The notes below the pieces were generated by a model, which was not told the DNA's origin, did no database searches, and saw only the letters and a list, made by a program, of their open reading frames with translations. Below are positions 1 through 10,200 of a DNA stretch of 64,000 bases, in pieces. A program made the translations under genes and the position numbers. Numbering within the stretch: the first letter of the stretch is position 1; every line of letters begins with the position of its first letter. The stretch comes from Cerasicoccus sp. TK19100 (GTDB taxonomy: Bacteria; Verrucomicrobiota; Verrucomicrobiia; Opitutales; Cerasicoccaceae). The stretch is taken from the NCBI RefSeq assembly GCF_027257155.1, contig NZ_JAPWDU010000008.1, positions 118,949 through 182,948 of the forward strand, written 5' to 3'.

Positions 1-1342
1 CTGTCGATCCAAAATCGATGCAAGCGTACTGATCAGACTCAACCTTGAGGGCACCAAGGTAAAACCAGTCGCCGCGCGAACTCCTATCTTCCTGAAACTC
101 TAAACGAATCTTACCGAGATGGTCAGGGAACACTCCTGAAAGAACCGATATGACAGATGTATTATTCGCCGCATCCAATATCGCGGTAGTCTTTGCTTCA
201 CCATACGCAGTAACGTGCGTAGTCCGCGACGGATCCGTTGCATTACCAGTCATCCTTGAGGCCGAAAAAGTTAACGTGTAGGATTGGTCTGGATGTAGGC
301 CAGATAATTCAATCACTGGCCGAGTTCCGTTATTCGCATAAAATGAGTCTTTCATTGCCTCAGCAGTAAAGTCGCCGTTTGCGGCATTGCTACCACTGCT
401 ATTGATTCCGTCAAATCCACTCTGGAAGCTGAGATCAACATGACTATCGACATGTGACGCGTAGTCGATCAGATCGTAATTTACGCCGATCGCACTAGTA
501 GTGATATTATTCCAGCCAGCATCCGCGGTTGGATAACTGCTCGATCCAAAATCGATATACAGCGTGGTCAATTGCGGAACTTGGGGCGGCAACGAACTTC
601 CAAGCGGAACAACATCTAAAAAGCTATCTCCGATACGTAGCTCATCCATCATCTGCTCATGAGCGCGAAAGCTAATATAGGCCTCAGAAATATTGACCAG
701 TCCAGTGTTAGCACTGTCATTTAAACTGAAACCGCTGCCAGATGTTGGGACGGTCACACCATCAACAACTGGATTAATCCATAGCTCTCCAGCGCTCCCT
801 AGCTTAAAACAATAAACCAGCAGAAACACATCCGCACCTACCGTCGAAAATTCGCCTCCGGGAATATTACCCAGAAATTTAGATGTATGGCTGCTGACAT
901 TGTTCCAGCTCTTACCTGCTCCATAATTCTGAACACTGCCCCATGCGTTACGCTGCAAGCGAATCCCGAATCCACATTCACTGCTAGAGCTGACTCCTCC
1001 GGGAGCCCTCAACAACATACTGACCCAAACTTCCGACTTCGCACTCAGGTCAATATCATTGAAATCAGCCAGCAAAGATCGCGTACCGCTTCCCCAACTC
1101 GTCGTTGAGCTAGCACAACCGCCATTCACTTGTAGACTGCCATAAGTCAAACCTGTGGGCAGATATAGTGCGTCATCATCTACAGACGCAGTACTCCAGT
1201 TTCCTGACGATGCCGCTGTTAGCTTATCCGGATCATTTCCGTACTCAAAACCTTCATAGTAGAGGAGGTCTGCCGTCATGCTTTGAAGGGTAATACACAA
1301 GCATACTAAGACACCCACAATTGATTTATTACAAATAATCAT
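1..1342 (-). CDS. Secreted LamG-like protein with repeated IDFGSS-type domain, 3' end outside the window
   Basis: The reading frame starts at ATG 1342 on the minus strand and stays open to the window edge, so the C-terminus is missing. It opens with a hydrophobic signal peptide (MIICNKSIVGVLVCLCITL), and the mature part begins LLYYEGFEY, the usual start of verrucomicrobial LamG/concanavalin-like lectin modules. From about position 570 down to 20 it encodes a second beta-rich domain that starts YIDFGSSSYP and contains WNNI, DSFY and IELSGLHPDQSYTLTFSASR. At the very edge a further IDFGS start appears, and 16 bases there match those near position 541, so the domain is probably repeated in tandem. 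The same domain occurs in the next two genes. A carbohydrate- or surface-binding extracellular role is inferred; no catalytic residues are visible. The frame is likely to end in a PEP-CTERM or similar anchor, which cannot be checked here. Confidence 0.75.
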   Translation of the reverse strand, partial: MIICNKSIVGVLVCLCITLQSMTADLLYYEGFEYGNDPDKLTAASSGNWSTASVDDDALYLPTGLTYGSLQVNGGCASSTTSWGSGTRSLLADFNDIDLSAKSEVWVSMLLRAPGGVSSSSECGFGIRLQRNAWGSVQNYGAGKSWNNVSSHTSKFLGNIPGGEFSTVGADVFLLVYCFKLGSAGELWINPVVDGVTVPTSGSGFSLNDSANTGLVNISEAYISFRAHEQMMDELRIGDSFLDVVPLGSSLPPQVPQLTTLYIDFGSSSYPTADAGWNNITTSAIGVNYDLIDYASHVDSHVDLSFQSGFDGINSSGSNAANGDFTAEAMKDSFYANNGTRPVIELSGLHPDQSYTLTFSASRMTGNATDPSRTTHVTAYGEAKTTAILDAANNTSVISVLSGVFPDHLGKIRLEFQEDRSSRGDWFYLGALKVESDQYACIDFGST

Positions 1343-1516
1343 CGCAGTTTATTTTTGGGGGTTATGTTGTAGATATGCGCCTTCGCTCAGCTCCGGCGCA
1401 GTAGAAAATCAGACAAAAATACTTAAATAATTACTTCCCTTTTAAATATTATTTTCGTATATGAATATACTTTATATCTTATTTGATATTAAATATAAAA
1501 GTGAGTGATGCCGGTC

Positions 1517-3919
1517 TCATTCGAGAACAAACAACCGAATGAATCGCTGAGCGCCATCTGAGAGCTTAGTATTGTCTCGTGCACAATACCTGGTTGCCGA
1601 GTCCTCGATGACAGTTACGTGCGGTCCACCTTGGTTCCAGACAGACAGGTCACCACTTACTTGCGCTTCAAGCAAACCATGGGCACTTGGATTGCGAACC
1701 ACATCGACCATCAAATAAATCGCATCCCCATCCTGGTGTAGCATAATGTCAGGCGCGGCCGAATGCGCAGAAGGATCTGTCCCAAGCTCGAACTCAATGA
1801 TGTTTGCCGTGCCATCTCCATCCGGATCAGATTCGCCATCCGCATCTGCTCCAACCAGCCCATGGCGGGCCGCCCAAAAACCAAAATCACTGGCATAGGG
1901 CATCTGCTCATTAATTCTTAAAAAGCCGATATAGCCATAAGCTTGTTCAACGCCCTCGGCATCCAACGGTTCGACCAGGAGCGTTAATCCACCGAAGTCA
2001 TCGACAACGATGTCGGACAAAGTCACGTAATCATCTACGTTATCACCTACATCGATGTAAACCGATTGACCTCCCACAGAGTAGCGCGTAATACGCGGCC
2101 CAACTCCACTGCGAGACGCAAACAGATCCATTTCGATGATGGCGGTAGGATCAAGTCCTTCAATCCGCAACGCCCCCACGCCCCCACCATTAACATAAAA
2201 AGCATCACTAGTGACTTCCTGCGGCGCGAGAATTGAGCCCTGTTTGCCCGCTGTAGTAATCCCCGAGAACGCATCGATTACCTCGACCGAAACTGCTGTC
2301 GGATGAGTCGTTCCATCACTAAGGACGACCACATCCAATCGAGAGCCAGCTGCCGTTTGGGATAGTGAATTCCAGTAATGGCCACCGGAATCAGCCACCG
2401 ACGCCAATAAATCGGCCGAACCCAGATCCAGCAGCCAAGTCCGACTCAGCACCTCATTGGTCATTACCAACGCTGCCGGACTCGATATATAGGACTCCCC
2501 TTCTTCACCATAGATTCTTGCCTCATATTTTCCAGCATGACTGAGATCAACGGCATCCAAAACCAACTCAGCTGAAACTTCCCCGACTAGCTCAACGCCG
2601 TTATGATCCCAGCGGATTTGTGTGGCGAGGCCATCATACTCCACTGAAAAAGTGACGCGCTCCCCAACAAATGCCGCAACATCACGGGGGGATTTGATAA
2701 TCCGCAAAGGTGGCACTTCACCTTCATAGACAATCCCCGCACCCATCCCAGCGAGGATTTCCTGAGACCAAGCGGCCCGCCCTCCGGTCCCCAAGTGGAT
2801 TCCATCCGCCGAAAGCGTGTGCTGATTTTTCAGGAAATAATCATAGGCATCGACAATGGGCTTGTTTGCCACCGAATCAAACGCGCTGGGCACAAGCTCC
2901 TCAACCAATGGATCAACAATTTGCAGATTGTAAGGCAATGATCCATTACCTTCATTGATGCCACCAAGCACGGGAGGATCGTCCTTATAATCACGAAACG
3001 TAAGTCGCATCGGTATCGGTTGTATACCAGCATCTATCAGCGTCGTGTAGATGCGGCGCAAATTTGCCTCAATCTCCGCATTCGATTCAGAGCCCTCTAC
3101 ATATGGCCGATCGGCGCTAACGTCATTACCACCAAGATGCACAAAGGCATACTTTGCCCGCGGGTGAAGTGCAATTGCCTGCTCTAGTCGATTCGGCGAC
3201 CCTTGTAACCATGAGTTACTGTAGGTGCCACTAATCCCCAGGTTAAATAGAACCGGGTCCCAAGTATCGCCGTACAGCTCCTGAACCCGCTCCTTGAACA
3301 GCCTCATATCAGTGCCCTGACTACTGATCGAAGCCCCGATCATCAGCCAGTAATCATCCCTCCCAAGCCTATCGTAGGCATGCAGCTCTAAATTACGTAT
3401 ATCCATTTTGCTTACGGAAGGATTCGCAGTAATCCTCAGACGAAGCCATGCCGAGCTTTCCATGACAGGCAGTTCTACTTTCTGGGCCCGCCAGATCATA
3501 TTCTCATTTTGCTGCCAAAGGGTGATTGGCAAAGGGCTCCAGCTACCATCGACTCCGTCCTGAGAATCAGAAGACACTTCCGCCTCAACCAAGTAGTCTT
3601 TGATGGTTGCGGTAAAGGTCATGAAGCCGCCTTCTAACATCGCAGGAAGCTGCATCGTGCCAATCCACTCTTCGCCCCCCGCTATTCGAATACTTGCTGG
3701 TGTGAGACCTTCAAGCATCGCATCAGAAAAAGCACCCGCACTGTGCGTATCATATGCTGCTAGCGGCTTCACCCGCAGACCAGTTGCCGGAGCAGCTGGA
3801 CTAGACGAAGCGTAGAAAAAGACACTGATAGCGACAACAGAGAGTCGTTGAAATATTCCCCGTTTCACAGGGAAACGCACTCTCTGCCTGATAAAAGCAA
3901 GGGGCCAGTTGAGATACAT
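1517..3919 (-). CDS. Secreted SGNH/GDSL-family esterase-like protein with Ig-like, IDFGSS-type and EF-hand-rich C-terminal domains
   Basis: 800 residues with an N-terminal signal segment (about residues 22-42). Residues 50-185 form a beta-rich N-terminal domain. An SGNH hydrolase domain follows at about 188-395, with block I GAS (Ser197), block III GGND (Asn265) and block V DGIH (Asp372, His375), so the hydrolase looks catalytically complete. An Ig-like domain covers about 405-490. Residues 495-670 are a copy of the LDLGS/WNSL/DAFYVNG/RIEGLDP domain shared with both neighbours. Residues 675-730 carry the verrucomicrobial DADGESDPDGDGTANIIEFELGTDP-type calcium-binding segment. Family knowledge suggests extracellular de-acylation of a polysaccharide; the substrate is unknown. 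It is transcribed away from the PEP-CTERM gene at 4133, so the region around 3920-4132 holds divergent promoters. Confidence 0.85.
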   Translation of the reverse strand: MYLNWPLAFIRQRVRFPVKRGIFQRLSVVAISVFFYASSSPAAPATGLRVKPLAAYDTHSAGAFSDAMLEGLTPASIRIAGGEEWIGTMQLPAMLEGGFMTFTATIKDYLVEAEVSSDSQDGVDGSWSPLPITLWQQNENMIWRAQKVELPVMESSAWLRLRITANPSVSKMDIRNLELHAYDRLGRDDYWLMIGASISSQGTDMRLFKERVQELYGDTWDPVLFNLGISGTYSNSWLQGSPNRLEQAIALHPRAKYAFVHLGGNDVSADRPYVEGSESNAEIEANLRRIYTTLIDAGIQPIPMRLTFRDYKDDPPVLGGINEGNGSLPYNLQIVDPLVEELVPSAFDSVANKPIVDAYDYFLKNQHTLSADGIHLGTGGRAAWSQEILAGMGAGIVYEGEVPPLRIIKSPRDVAAFVGERVTFSVEYDGLATQIRWDHNGVELVGEVSAELVLDAVDLSHAGKYEARIYGEEGESYISSPAALVMTNEVLSRTWLLDLGSADLLASVADSGGHYWNSLSQTAAGSRLDVVVLSDGTTHPTAVSVEVIDAFSGITTAGKQGSILAPQEVTSDAFYVNGGGVGALRIEGLDPTAIIEMDLFASRSGVGPRITRYSVGGQSVYIDVGDNVDDYVTLSDIVVDDFGGLTLLVEPLDAEGVEQAYGYIGFLRINEQMPYASDFGFWAARHGLVGADADGESDPDGDGTANIIEFELGTDPSAHSAAPDIMLHQDGDAIYLMVDVVRNPSAHGLLEAQVSGDLSVWNQGGPHVTVIEDSATRYCARDNTKLSDGAQRFIRLFVLE

Positions 3920-4132
3920 TCAACTTTATGTTCTTTTTAATTACATATTAGTCAAATAAAAAACAAAACCTTGGGTCAATCCGCTCCATCACAAACCTGC
4001 AAAGCATTCTACCGGTTAGTTGAGGCGATTTCATATTTGTATTTTTTTAATTCTTTTCTTGATTTCATCGGCGACCTTCGTTTCAATTCTCGAAAAATCT
4101 AACCCTAAACTCCTCACACCAAGTAAATACCC

Positions 4133-4813
4133 ATGAAAACTCTCATCACTACTTGCATTGCTGTAGTCGGCCTTAATTGCAGCGCATTAGCTCAGGTCGT
4201 AATGGTAAACTTTAGCAGCACTAACAGCACCTCTCCCAGTGCACCCGGCGCCGAGTGGAATAACATCACCAATTTCACAACAGCCACTAGCGATGTTGCA
4301 CTCATTGACTACACCACAGGCCTTGATACTGGCTTCAGCCTGTCCATTACAGATTCTTTTAAAGACATCGGCGGACAGTCTTTTGCGGCCTATGGCAACT
4401 TCACTTCCCAGTCCCTCAGCAGCTACTTCTACGGCGACTCAGCGGATCCGAACGCAGCTATCGAAATCACTGGCCTCGACCCAAATACCAAATACACTTT
4501 TGATCTTGTAGCTGCACGCGATACGACTACCAACAGAACCACTGAGTATACACTCACCGGCGATTCAGTCACTATCGTTACCAATGCCGCAGGCACGCCC
4601 TTTTCAACCGCAAACATTGCGACTGCCAGCGCCATCTCACCCGATGCCACTGGCAAGATTACGATCGACATAAAAGTTGCGAGCGACTCTAGCAGCAGTT
4701 TCTTCTATTTGAACGCCATGCAAATCACAGCGATCCCTGAGCCCAGCACGTATGCATTGGCTGTCGGCGCTTTGGGACTGGGCATGGTAATGCTTCTCAA
4801 ACGTCGCAAGTAG
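4133..4813 (+). CDS. PEP-CTERM sorting domain protein with one IDFGSS-type domain
   Basis: 226 residues: a signal peptide (about 1-20), a single beta-rich domain (about 22-200) and a C-terminal PEP-CTERM signal, seen as IPEPSTYAL, a hydrophobic stretch and the basic end LLKRRK. Such signals are recognised by exosortase, so an exosortase system should exist elsewhere in the genome. The central domain aligns by eye with domains in the two upstream proteins: VNFSSTN corresponds to IDFGSSS, EWNNITN to GWNNITT, and IEITGLDPNTKYTFDLVAAR to IELSGLHPDQSYTLTFSASR. The protein has no catalytic motif and is probably a surface or matrix binding protein. A strong terminator follows. The start is the first ATG before the signal peptide. 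Confidence 0.88.
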   Translation: MKTLITTCIAVVGLNCSALAQVVMVNFSSTNSTSPSAPGAEWNNITNFTTATSDVALIDYTTGLDTGFSLSITDSFKDIGGQSFAAYGNFTSQSLSSYFYGDSADPNAAIEITGLDPNTKYTFDLVAARDTTTNRTTEYTLTGDSVTIVTNAAGTPFSTANIATASAISPDATGKITIDIKVASDSSSSFFYLNAMQITAIPEPSTYALAVGALGLGMVMLLKRRK

Positions 4814-4857
4814 CCTTTCCCAGTAAAGCCTTTAACATACTGGTGGTGAACTTTGTA

Positions 4858-4891
4858 AAGCGGGTGGATGCGAAAGCGTCCACCCGCTTTT
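4858..4891 (+). terminator. Rho-independent terminator after the PEP-CTERM gene
   Basis: A perfect GCGGGTGGA / TCCACCCGC stem (4860-4868 with 4879-4887) is extended by A-U pairs on both sides and followed by a short T run. It begins 45 bases after the stop codon. Confidence 0.85.
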
Positions 4892-5223
4892 GCGTTCAAT
4901 ACAACAGTGCACGCAACGTGAGCCCTCGAAGCGTCGAACCACCAGCGCCCATCGAACACTTGAATGCAGCGCTCACAAGCCAGTAACAGAGGGCACTTAA
5001 TGAATCTTCACGACGCGCGCGATGCACATGCACCATAGCCGCCGCATCTGCCTTCATTGACGGCAAGAAAACCACACAGTACGATAGCGCCCGCCACAAT
5101 ACCCAGCGGTAAATCCCGTGGCCCGAAAGTCCATTAATTCAACTAAGCTGAAGAGTATCTTCTATTGAATAGCAGCGGATCCGACTCTGGAATATGTATT
5201 CCCTCAGCGACTATAAAAAAGCC
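4892..5223. other. Gene-free interval
   Basis: About 330 bases between a terminator and the 3' end of the GH130 gene. Only short frames without recognisable protein character are present. A small perfect palindrome, GGAATATGTATTCC, lies at 5189-5202. No RNA gene or repeat was recognised. Confidence 0.5.
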
Positions 5224-6405
5224 TTACGATCCTGGCTGGGCGTCAATTAACGAAATACGCTGCGCCACACATTCAGCCGAATAAAAAGGGTCTTCTGGCG
5301 TGTTAACACAGTAGTCTACGAGCCGATCAATAGTGCTGTAGGCCACATGCGTTCGCGTATCACCGGAAGCATAATAAATTAGAACGGAGTCATCAGCCTG
5401 CTTCACCCATCCGTTTGCAAATGTTATATTACACAAATCGCCTACACGTTCGTCTTCCCAAGCTGCGATGAAGTGCCCTGCGGGAGAATGAATCACCTTC
5501 CATGGCTCGACCAGGTCGGTCATAAAAATATAGAGCACATAACGTAAGCCAGTCGCCGTATTTCGGACGCCGTGCGCAAGGTGCAGCCAGCCCTTTGATG
5601 TTTTGATTGGCGCAGGCCCTTGCCCATTCTTGACTTCCTTAACAGTATGATAAACGCGTCTCTCCATCACACGCTCATCGTGTATGACTGCAGCGCACAT
5701 GGAGTCGCAAAAACCATAGCCAATGCCACCACCAGATCCTGCATCAATAAAGCCATCCTGTGGACGTGTGTAGAGCATGTATCGCCCATCAATAAACTCA
5801 GGGTGTAGCACGACATTCCGTTGTTGAGGAGAAGGCGTGACCAGATCTGGCAATCGCTCCCAATGTTCCAAGTCTTTAGTCCGAACGATACCGCATTGCG
5901 CTTCCGCCATGGACGTATCCCCTTCTGGAGCATTGGGGTCCTTTCGCTCAGTGCAAAACAGCCCATAAACCCAGCCATCTTCATGCTTCACCAAACGCAT
6001 ATCATAGACATTGGTGTCCAATCTTTCGGCGCTCGGTATGACGAGAGGCTTCTGACGGAATACGAAGCCATCAATTCCCGTTTCGGATTCCGCTAAAGCA
6101 AAGAAAGATTTTCTGTCATTCCCCTCCATCCGAACAGCCAACACAATTTTGCCATTACACAAAATCGCGCCCGCATTGAATGCGGCGTTCACCCCCTGAC
6201 GCTCCAAAAGAAAAGGATTGCGCGACTGATCGAAATCATAACGCCATTCCAGTGGAGCGTGATCTGCGGTGACCACCGGATTCAGGAAGCGAAGATACAC
6301 TCCATTGTCCCAACGCTCATCCACCGAGTTACGGCGTTTCAGCAAATTCTCATGCTTAGAGCGCAAGCGTGCAGCCCTTGTTTCGAATGACTCAACTTTA
6401 AACAT
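5224..6405 (-). CDS. GH130 subfamily 1 phosphorylase, probably 4-O-beta-D-mannosyl-D-glucose phosphorylase
   Basis: 393 residues, the usual length for the family and cytoplasmic (no signal peptide). From memory of characterised Bacteroides and Ruminococcus enzymes, it is collinear with mannosylglucose phosphorylase over its whole length: WRYDFDQSRNPFLLERQGVNA, GNDRKSFFA, NVYDMRL, QQRNVVLHPEF, YTRPQDGFIDAGSGGGIG, HLAHGVRN and YYASGDTRTHVA. Asp135 in YDMR is the expected general acid. The reaction converts beta-1,4-mannosyl-glucose plus phosphate to mannose-1-phosphate and glucose, the last step of the epimerase-dependent mannobiose pathway. No mannobiose epimerase gene is in this window. The subfamily call is firm; the exact substrate is inferred. 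The upstream 140 bases separate it from the putative lipoprotein gene at 6546, read in the same direction. Confidence 0.9.
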   Translation of the reverse strand: MFKVESFETRAARLRSKHENLLKRRNSVDERWDNGVYLRFLNPVVTADHAPLEWRYDFDQSRNPFLLERQGVNAAFNAGAILCNGKIVLAVRMEGNDRKSFFALAESETGIDGFVFRQKPLVIPSAERLDTNVYDMRLVKHEDGWVYGLFCTERKDPNAPEGDTSMAEAQCGIVRTKDLEHWERLPDLVTPSPQQRNVVLHPEFIDGRYMLYTRPQDGFIDAGSGGGIGYGFCDSMCAAVIHDERVMERRVYHTVKEVKNGQGPAPIKTSKGWLHLAHGVRNTATGLRYVLYIFMTDLVEPWKVIHSPAGHFIAAWEDERVGDLCNITFANGWVKQADDSVLIYYASGDTRTHVAYSTIDRLVDYCVNTPEDPFYSAECVAQRISLIDAQPGS

Positions 6406-6545
6406 AGTAATTTTTAATCGATGAATTCACTTACTTATTCCCCAAACGCAGACACACATTGTTAACAGGAAAAACACCGTGCGCATATTCGCGCCCAAGG
6501 CATGTCTGTCCCATCTAAAGACTAATACAATGTGCGCATCTCAAT

Positions 6546-7244
6546 CTACTCATCGACTGCAGGCTGATAATCTGCCACCGAGAATATCTCAACCCGCTCT
6601 CGACGCCGCAGGCTTTCGACAATGAAGATCAAATAGCGCACGTTGGATTCTTGCGGCCACTGGCTATTATAGATGTCTTGCAACTTCTCGTTACGGATAG
6701 CGAGGATCTGTAGCTGAACGTTCTGATTCGGTTCAATATCCGGTGAAACCTTCTCACTGGTTTTCGGATCTAGGCGAAATTTGCGTTCTCCATATACTAC
6801 GCCGAGAGTGCGGTCGGTTAGGTTAAAATACCACGAACTTCCGTATGGAAAGCCCTCCAATGAAACATCCATCGCATAGATTCGAATTTCACCAGTAGAC
6901 GGCTGCTGGGTAAAGAGCAACAGCCACTCCTTAACATCACCACTAAGCTCTACCGAATCGATGATCTCCGGTTCTGCGCCTGCGACTTCCGCAGGCCGGT
7001 AGAAAGTCAAAGTCGACGGCCCAAGATAGGCATATTCTTTTGACCAAAAAGACTGCGGCACAGTGATCTCAACCGGTTCGCCAACTGAATTATAGAACAA
7101 TCCCTGGGGACTGCTTTGATAACCAAGCGTACGAAATTTTATTTGTATGTTCTCGTTCGCATTTTCAGCAGCAGCCTTGAGGCAACCACAACCAATAAAT
7201 ATACCGAATAGAAAAACGGTTAGACTTCGTCTGAGCTGAGCCAT
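6546..7244 (-). CDS. Putative lipoprotein or secreted protein following Verru_Chthon A
   Basis: 232 residues with an N-terminal hydrophobic segment ending FGIFIGCGC, an imperfect lipobox, followed by a beta-rich domain with no motif I recognise. Its start overlaps the end of the upstream Verru_Chthon A gene by 25 bases, so the two are almost certainly co-translated. The mature part contains PQSFWSKEYAYLGPSTLTFYRP, which is reminiscent of a surface-associated accessory protein. A role with the pseudopilin-like partner is inferred only from the overlap. Confidence 0.7.
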   Translation of the reverse strand: MAQLRRSLTVFLFGIFIGCGCLKAAAENANENIQIKFRTLGYQSSPQGLFYNSVGEPVEITVPQSFWSKEYAYLGPSTLTFYRPAEVAGAEPEIIDSVELSGDVKEWLLLFTQQPSTGEIRIYAMDVSLEGFPYGSSWYFNLTDRTLGVVYGERKFRLDPKTSEKVSPDIEPNQNVQLQILAIRNEKLQDIYNSQWPQESNVRYLIFIVESLRRRERVEIFSVADYQPAVDE

Positions 7245-10200
7245 CGTAATGAAATGATTTTATACCTGCGACCATATCCATCGCCCGGCCGTTGTGGTTT
7301 AAAGTAGTCCAATTGAGTCGGATCCGACCCGCTCGGTTCCACTGCCCCGGGAACGCGCTGAACGATGACCTCCAGCCAAGCCTCAGCTAGGGTATTCATT
7401 GAAATGTCGAGAGATTCTCCATATGCCCGGATCCGAAAAGTGTCAGACCTCACCGTCAACATACTCCCCAGAGCCAACAGCAAATCTCCTTGCGTCAAGT
7501 AGCCCGGCATACCGTTGGCCAACTTCTGCATATTACCATCACTCGTTTCTAGATTGGTCCAATCCAGATAATCCAGCCGGGTATTGATTCCTGACTCAAC
7601 CGAGAAATCAGGATGGGTATTCACTGGATCTTCGGCATCCAACTCAGTAGCCCAAATCGCAGCCTGCAACGGCCCCGCCAGCCCGGTTTCATCTGTTGCC
7701 AGCGAGCGATTCACAAAATCCCCAAGCGACAAGAATGGGCCACGCGCTTTCACCTGCTCAACAATATTGCCAGCCAATGCACGGATCTGGGCATCGGACA
7801 AACGCGAAAATCCCCGCCATGCGTCGAGGCTCGATCCATTGGGCAAAGTAAACTTTCCAAAAGGCGCACCTGCTTCATCATCAGTGGACAATGTAACTTC
7901 AGGCCCATCTAAATAATGGATCACAGAATCCCGGAGCCCCCCCAGCACAACCGCCCAGGCATCCACCGACGTTGAGTTCACATTAAAAGCGCCATCATTC
8001 ATTAAATTAGCCGCAGACCAATCGTAGGCATCAGCCCGCAGCTTCCCATCATTATCCAGGAGGCGCGCCTGTATCTGATTAAGCCCTTCCCCATCGTTCG
8101 TATGGAGACGCACCTGGGGATTCAACAAAGTTTCTGTCCCCGATAGCAGCCCCGGGAGTTGCTCCTCCAGCGACTTCTCCTCATCAAACACATCTACCTC
8201 CTGGTCGCAAAGCGTTGAGAAAAAATAGCCATCCCAAAGCTCACGGTTTAGCAAATAGCTATAATCCGGATAATAAACATCATAGAAAGTCCCATTATCG
8301 CCACGGTCATGCTCAACCGCGCCCATCAGACTATCTCGAGCGATCATCGGCGATGCAAATGAATTGCCAACCGGATGCATCGCATCGCCTCCACGCAATC
8401 CCACATTAGCATGCATTAGCTGGCCGATGGAAGACAAGGGAGCCGTAGGCACTTCATACAAAGTCACGAACGATTCACCACTTGCATTATCTGGCCCCCA
8501 GTAACCATGATTATCCGGCCCAATCGCAACCGCGCCTGGCAATGCAGACAGCGGCTCCAACTCACGTTTCCACCCGGATGCATTGCCAGTGTGAACGCGT
8601 CTCTTCGGAAAAGGAAAGGCACTCGTTTGCCCACGCGGATTAACATGGCCTGGCATCGCCAACGCATCGACATCCGAGTTCGGCATAAGGTAGCAATCGA
8701 ATCTCGCAAAGGGGCGCTTCGTTCCGATGTCCGCAAAAAGAAATTTTCCGCCGCCAATTGGCGCATCAACCCAATCCTGAGGCTCCCAACTCGACGGAAC
8801 CAACTTATCATAAAACTTGTAACTCCATAACCTTGGCTGCGATGAATCACTTTTGGACGAGTTCCAGCGCTTATCCCAATCGGTTATCAAGTAGCCGCTG
8901 ACACTCATCCAGTAGAGGTCCATAATCCTTAGGCTAAATTCTTGATCCATTTTTCCGGTGATCCCCGTCGGAATGGCGACACCACCTTGATAATTCCAAC
9001 CCTCTAAGGCCTCGATACCGTGCTCATTCCCACTGTCCGAGCCAGTATTTCCATAATCGATTTCGGAATACATCACAGGGCTGGAGTTCCCAAGGGAATA
9101 GACACGCAACTCTCCGGGAGCCAGCGTGTCGACATCACCCCCGTTGCCAATAATGAAGCTCTGCCCTTGCCCGGTGAACCAGTTGCTCACGGAACTGTCG
9201 GTCAAGTGCTCAAGGCGCACTTTGTCAAAATCAGTTCCGGTTCCGAGACCTCGAATCTCAACGGGATCCTTTGTATGAAATGCGAACTGCAACGGATAGG
9301 TATACTTCCCTGTCGCCATTCTCACCTTAATACCAAGAAACTCTAAGGATACGTTGTAGGGATTCCACAGCGTCACAACCGGATCCCAAATAACATCGAC
9401 CGCATGCGTGTGATCAGACCCTGCCGGCAGGACATCCAAAGCGGAATCTACCGGCCGCACACGGATACTGTAAAGGTATTGAACATTGGTTACTATTGGC
9501 GATAGCGCCGCATCGGTCGCACGAAGCAATGGAGTGCCAATAACAGCCTCTTCCGTGTCCTTGCCCAATGGATCTTCGGTATAACTATAGCCCAAGTTCA
9601 ATAAACTCGAAGTGGACTTGTCCGATGAATAGTTCGTCGGCAGTGGCAGATAGCCACGAGACCCGATCGAAGGAAGCCCCAAGCTTGAAAAATTTAAATC
9701 CTTGTATTGCCGGTAGTAGTTACGAAGGAGATGCCATGTGGGCCCATGGACGACATAATCGTCACCCTCTACCGAGAAAACATACGCCGCCTGATGATCC
9801 GCATACGGAATGTTCTCCTGCCCGGCAAAGAACGCGGATGAATTGAATTCAGCATCATCCATCTCAAATGCTAAACTGAGATCTTTCTTAAATCCACCAT
9901 CCCGTACATTAGTAAACAAACCTGACGAATAGCCAGTCAGAGAGTGAAAATAGCCTGGGCTGACATTCGCAACGTTACTGTCGAGCAAGGCAAGGTCAGA
10001 CAATTCAGACACAAAAGGAAGACGAGAGTCATTTACCGGAATATCTTGCATGCCGTCGATCATTCGCAAATCAGCAACCTGTCCCGCCGCCATAGCCTGC
10101 CACTTGGCAGGTGTATCTGTTGAAGGAGCTTCCGGTTCAGGTAAATTAATGCGCGCCTTGATCCCCTCATCGCCAACCCACCAGGCATAGCGTCCTACAG

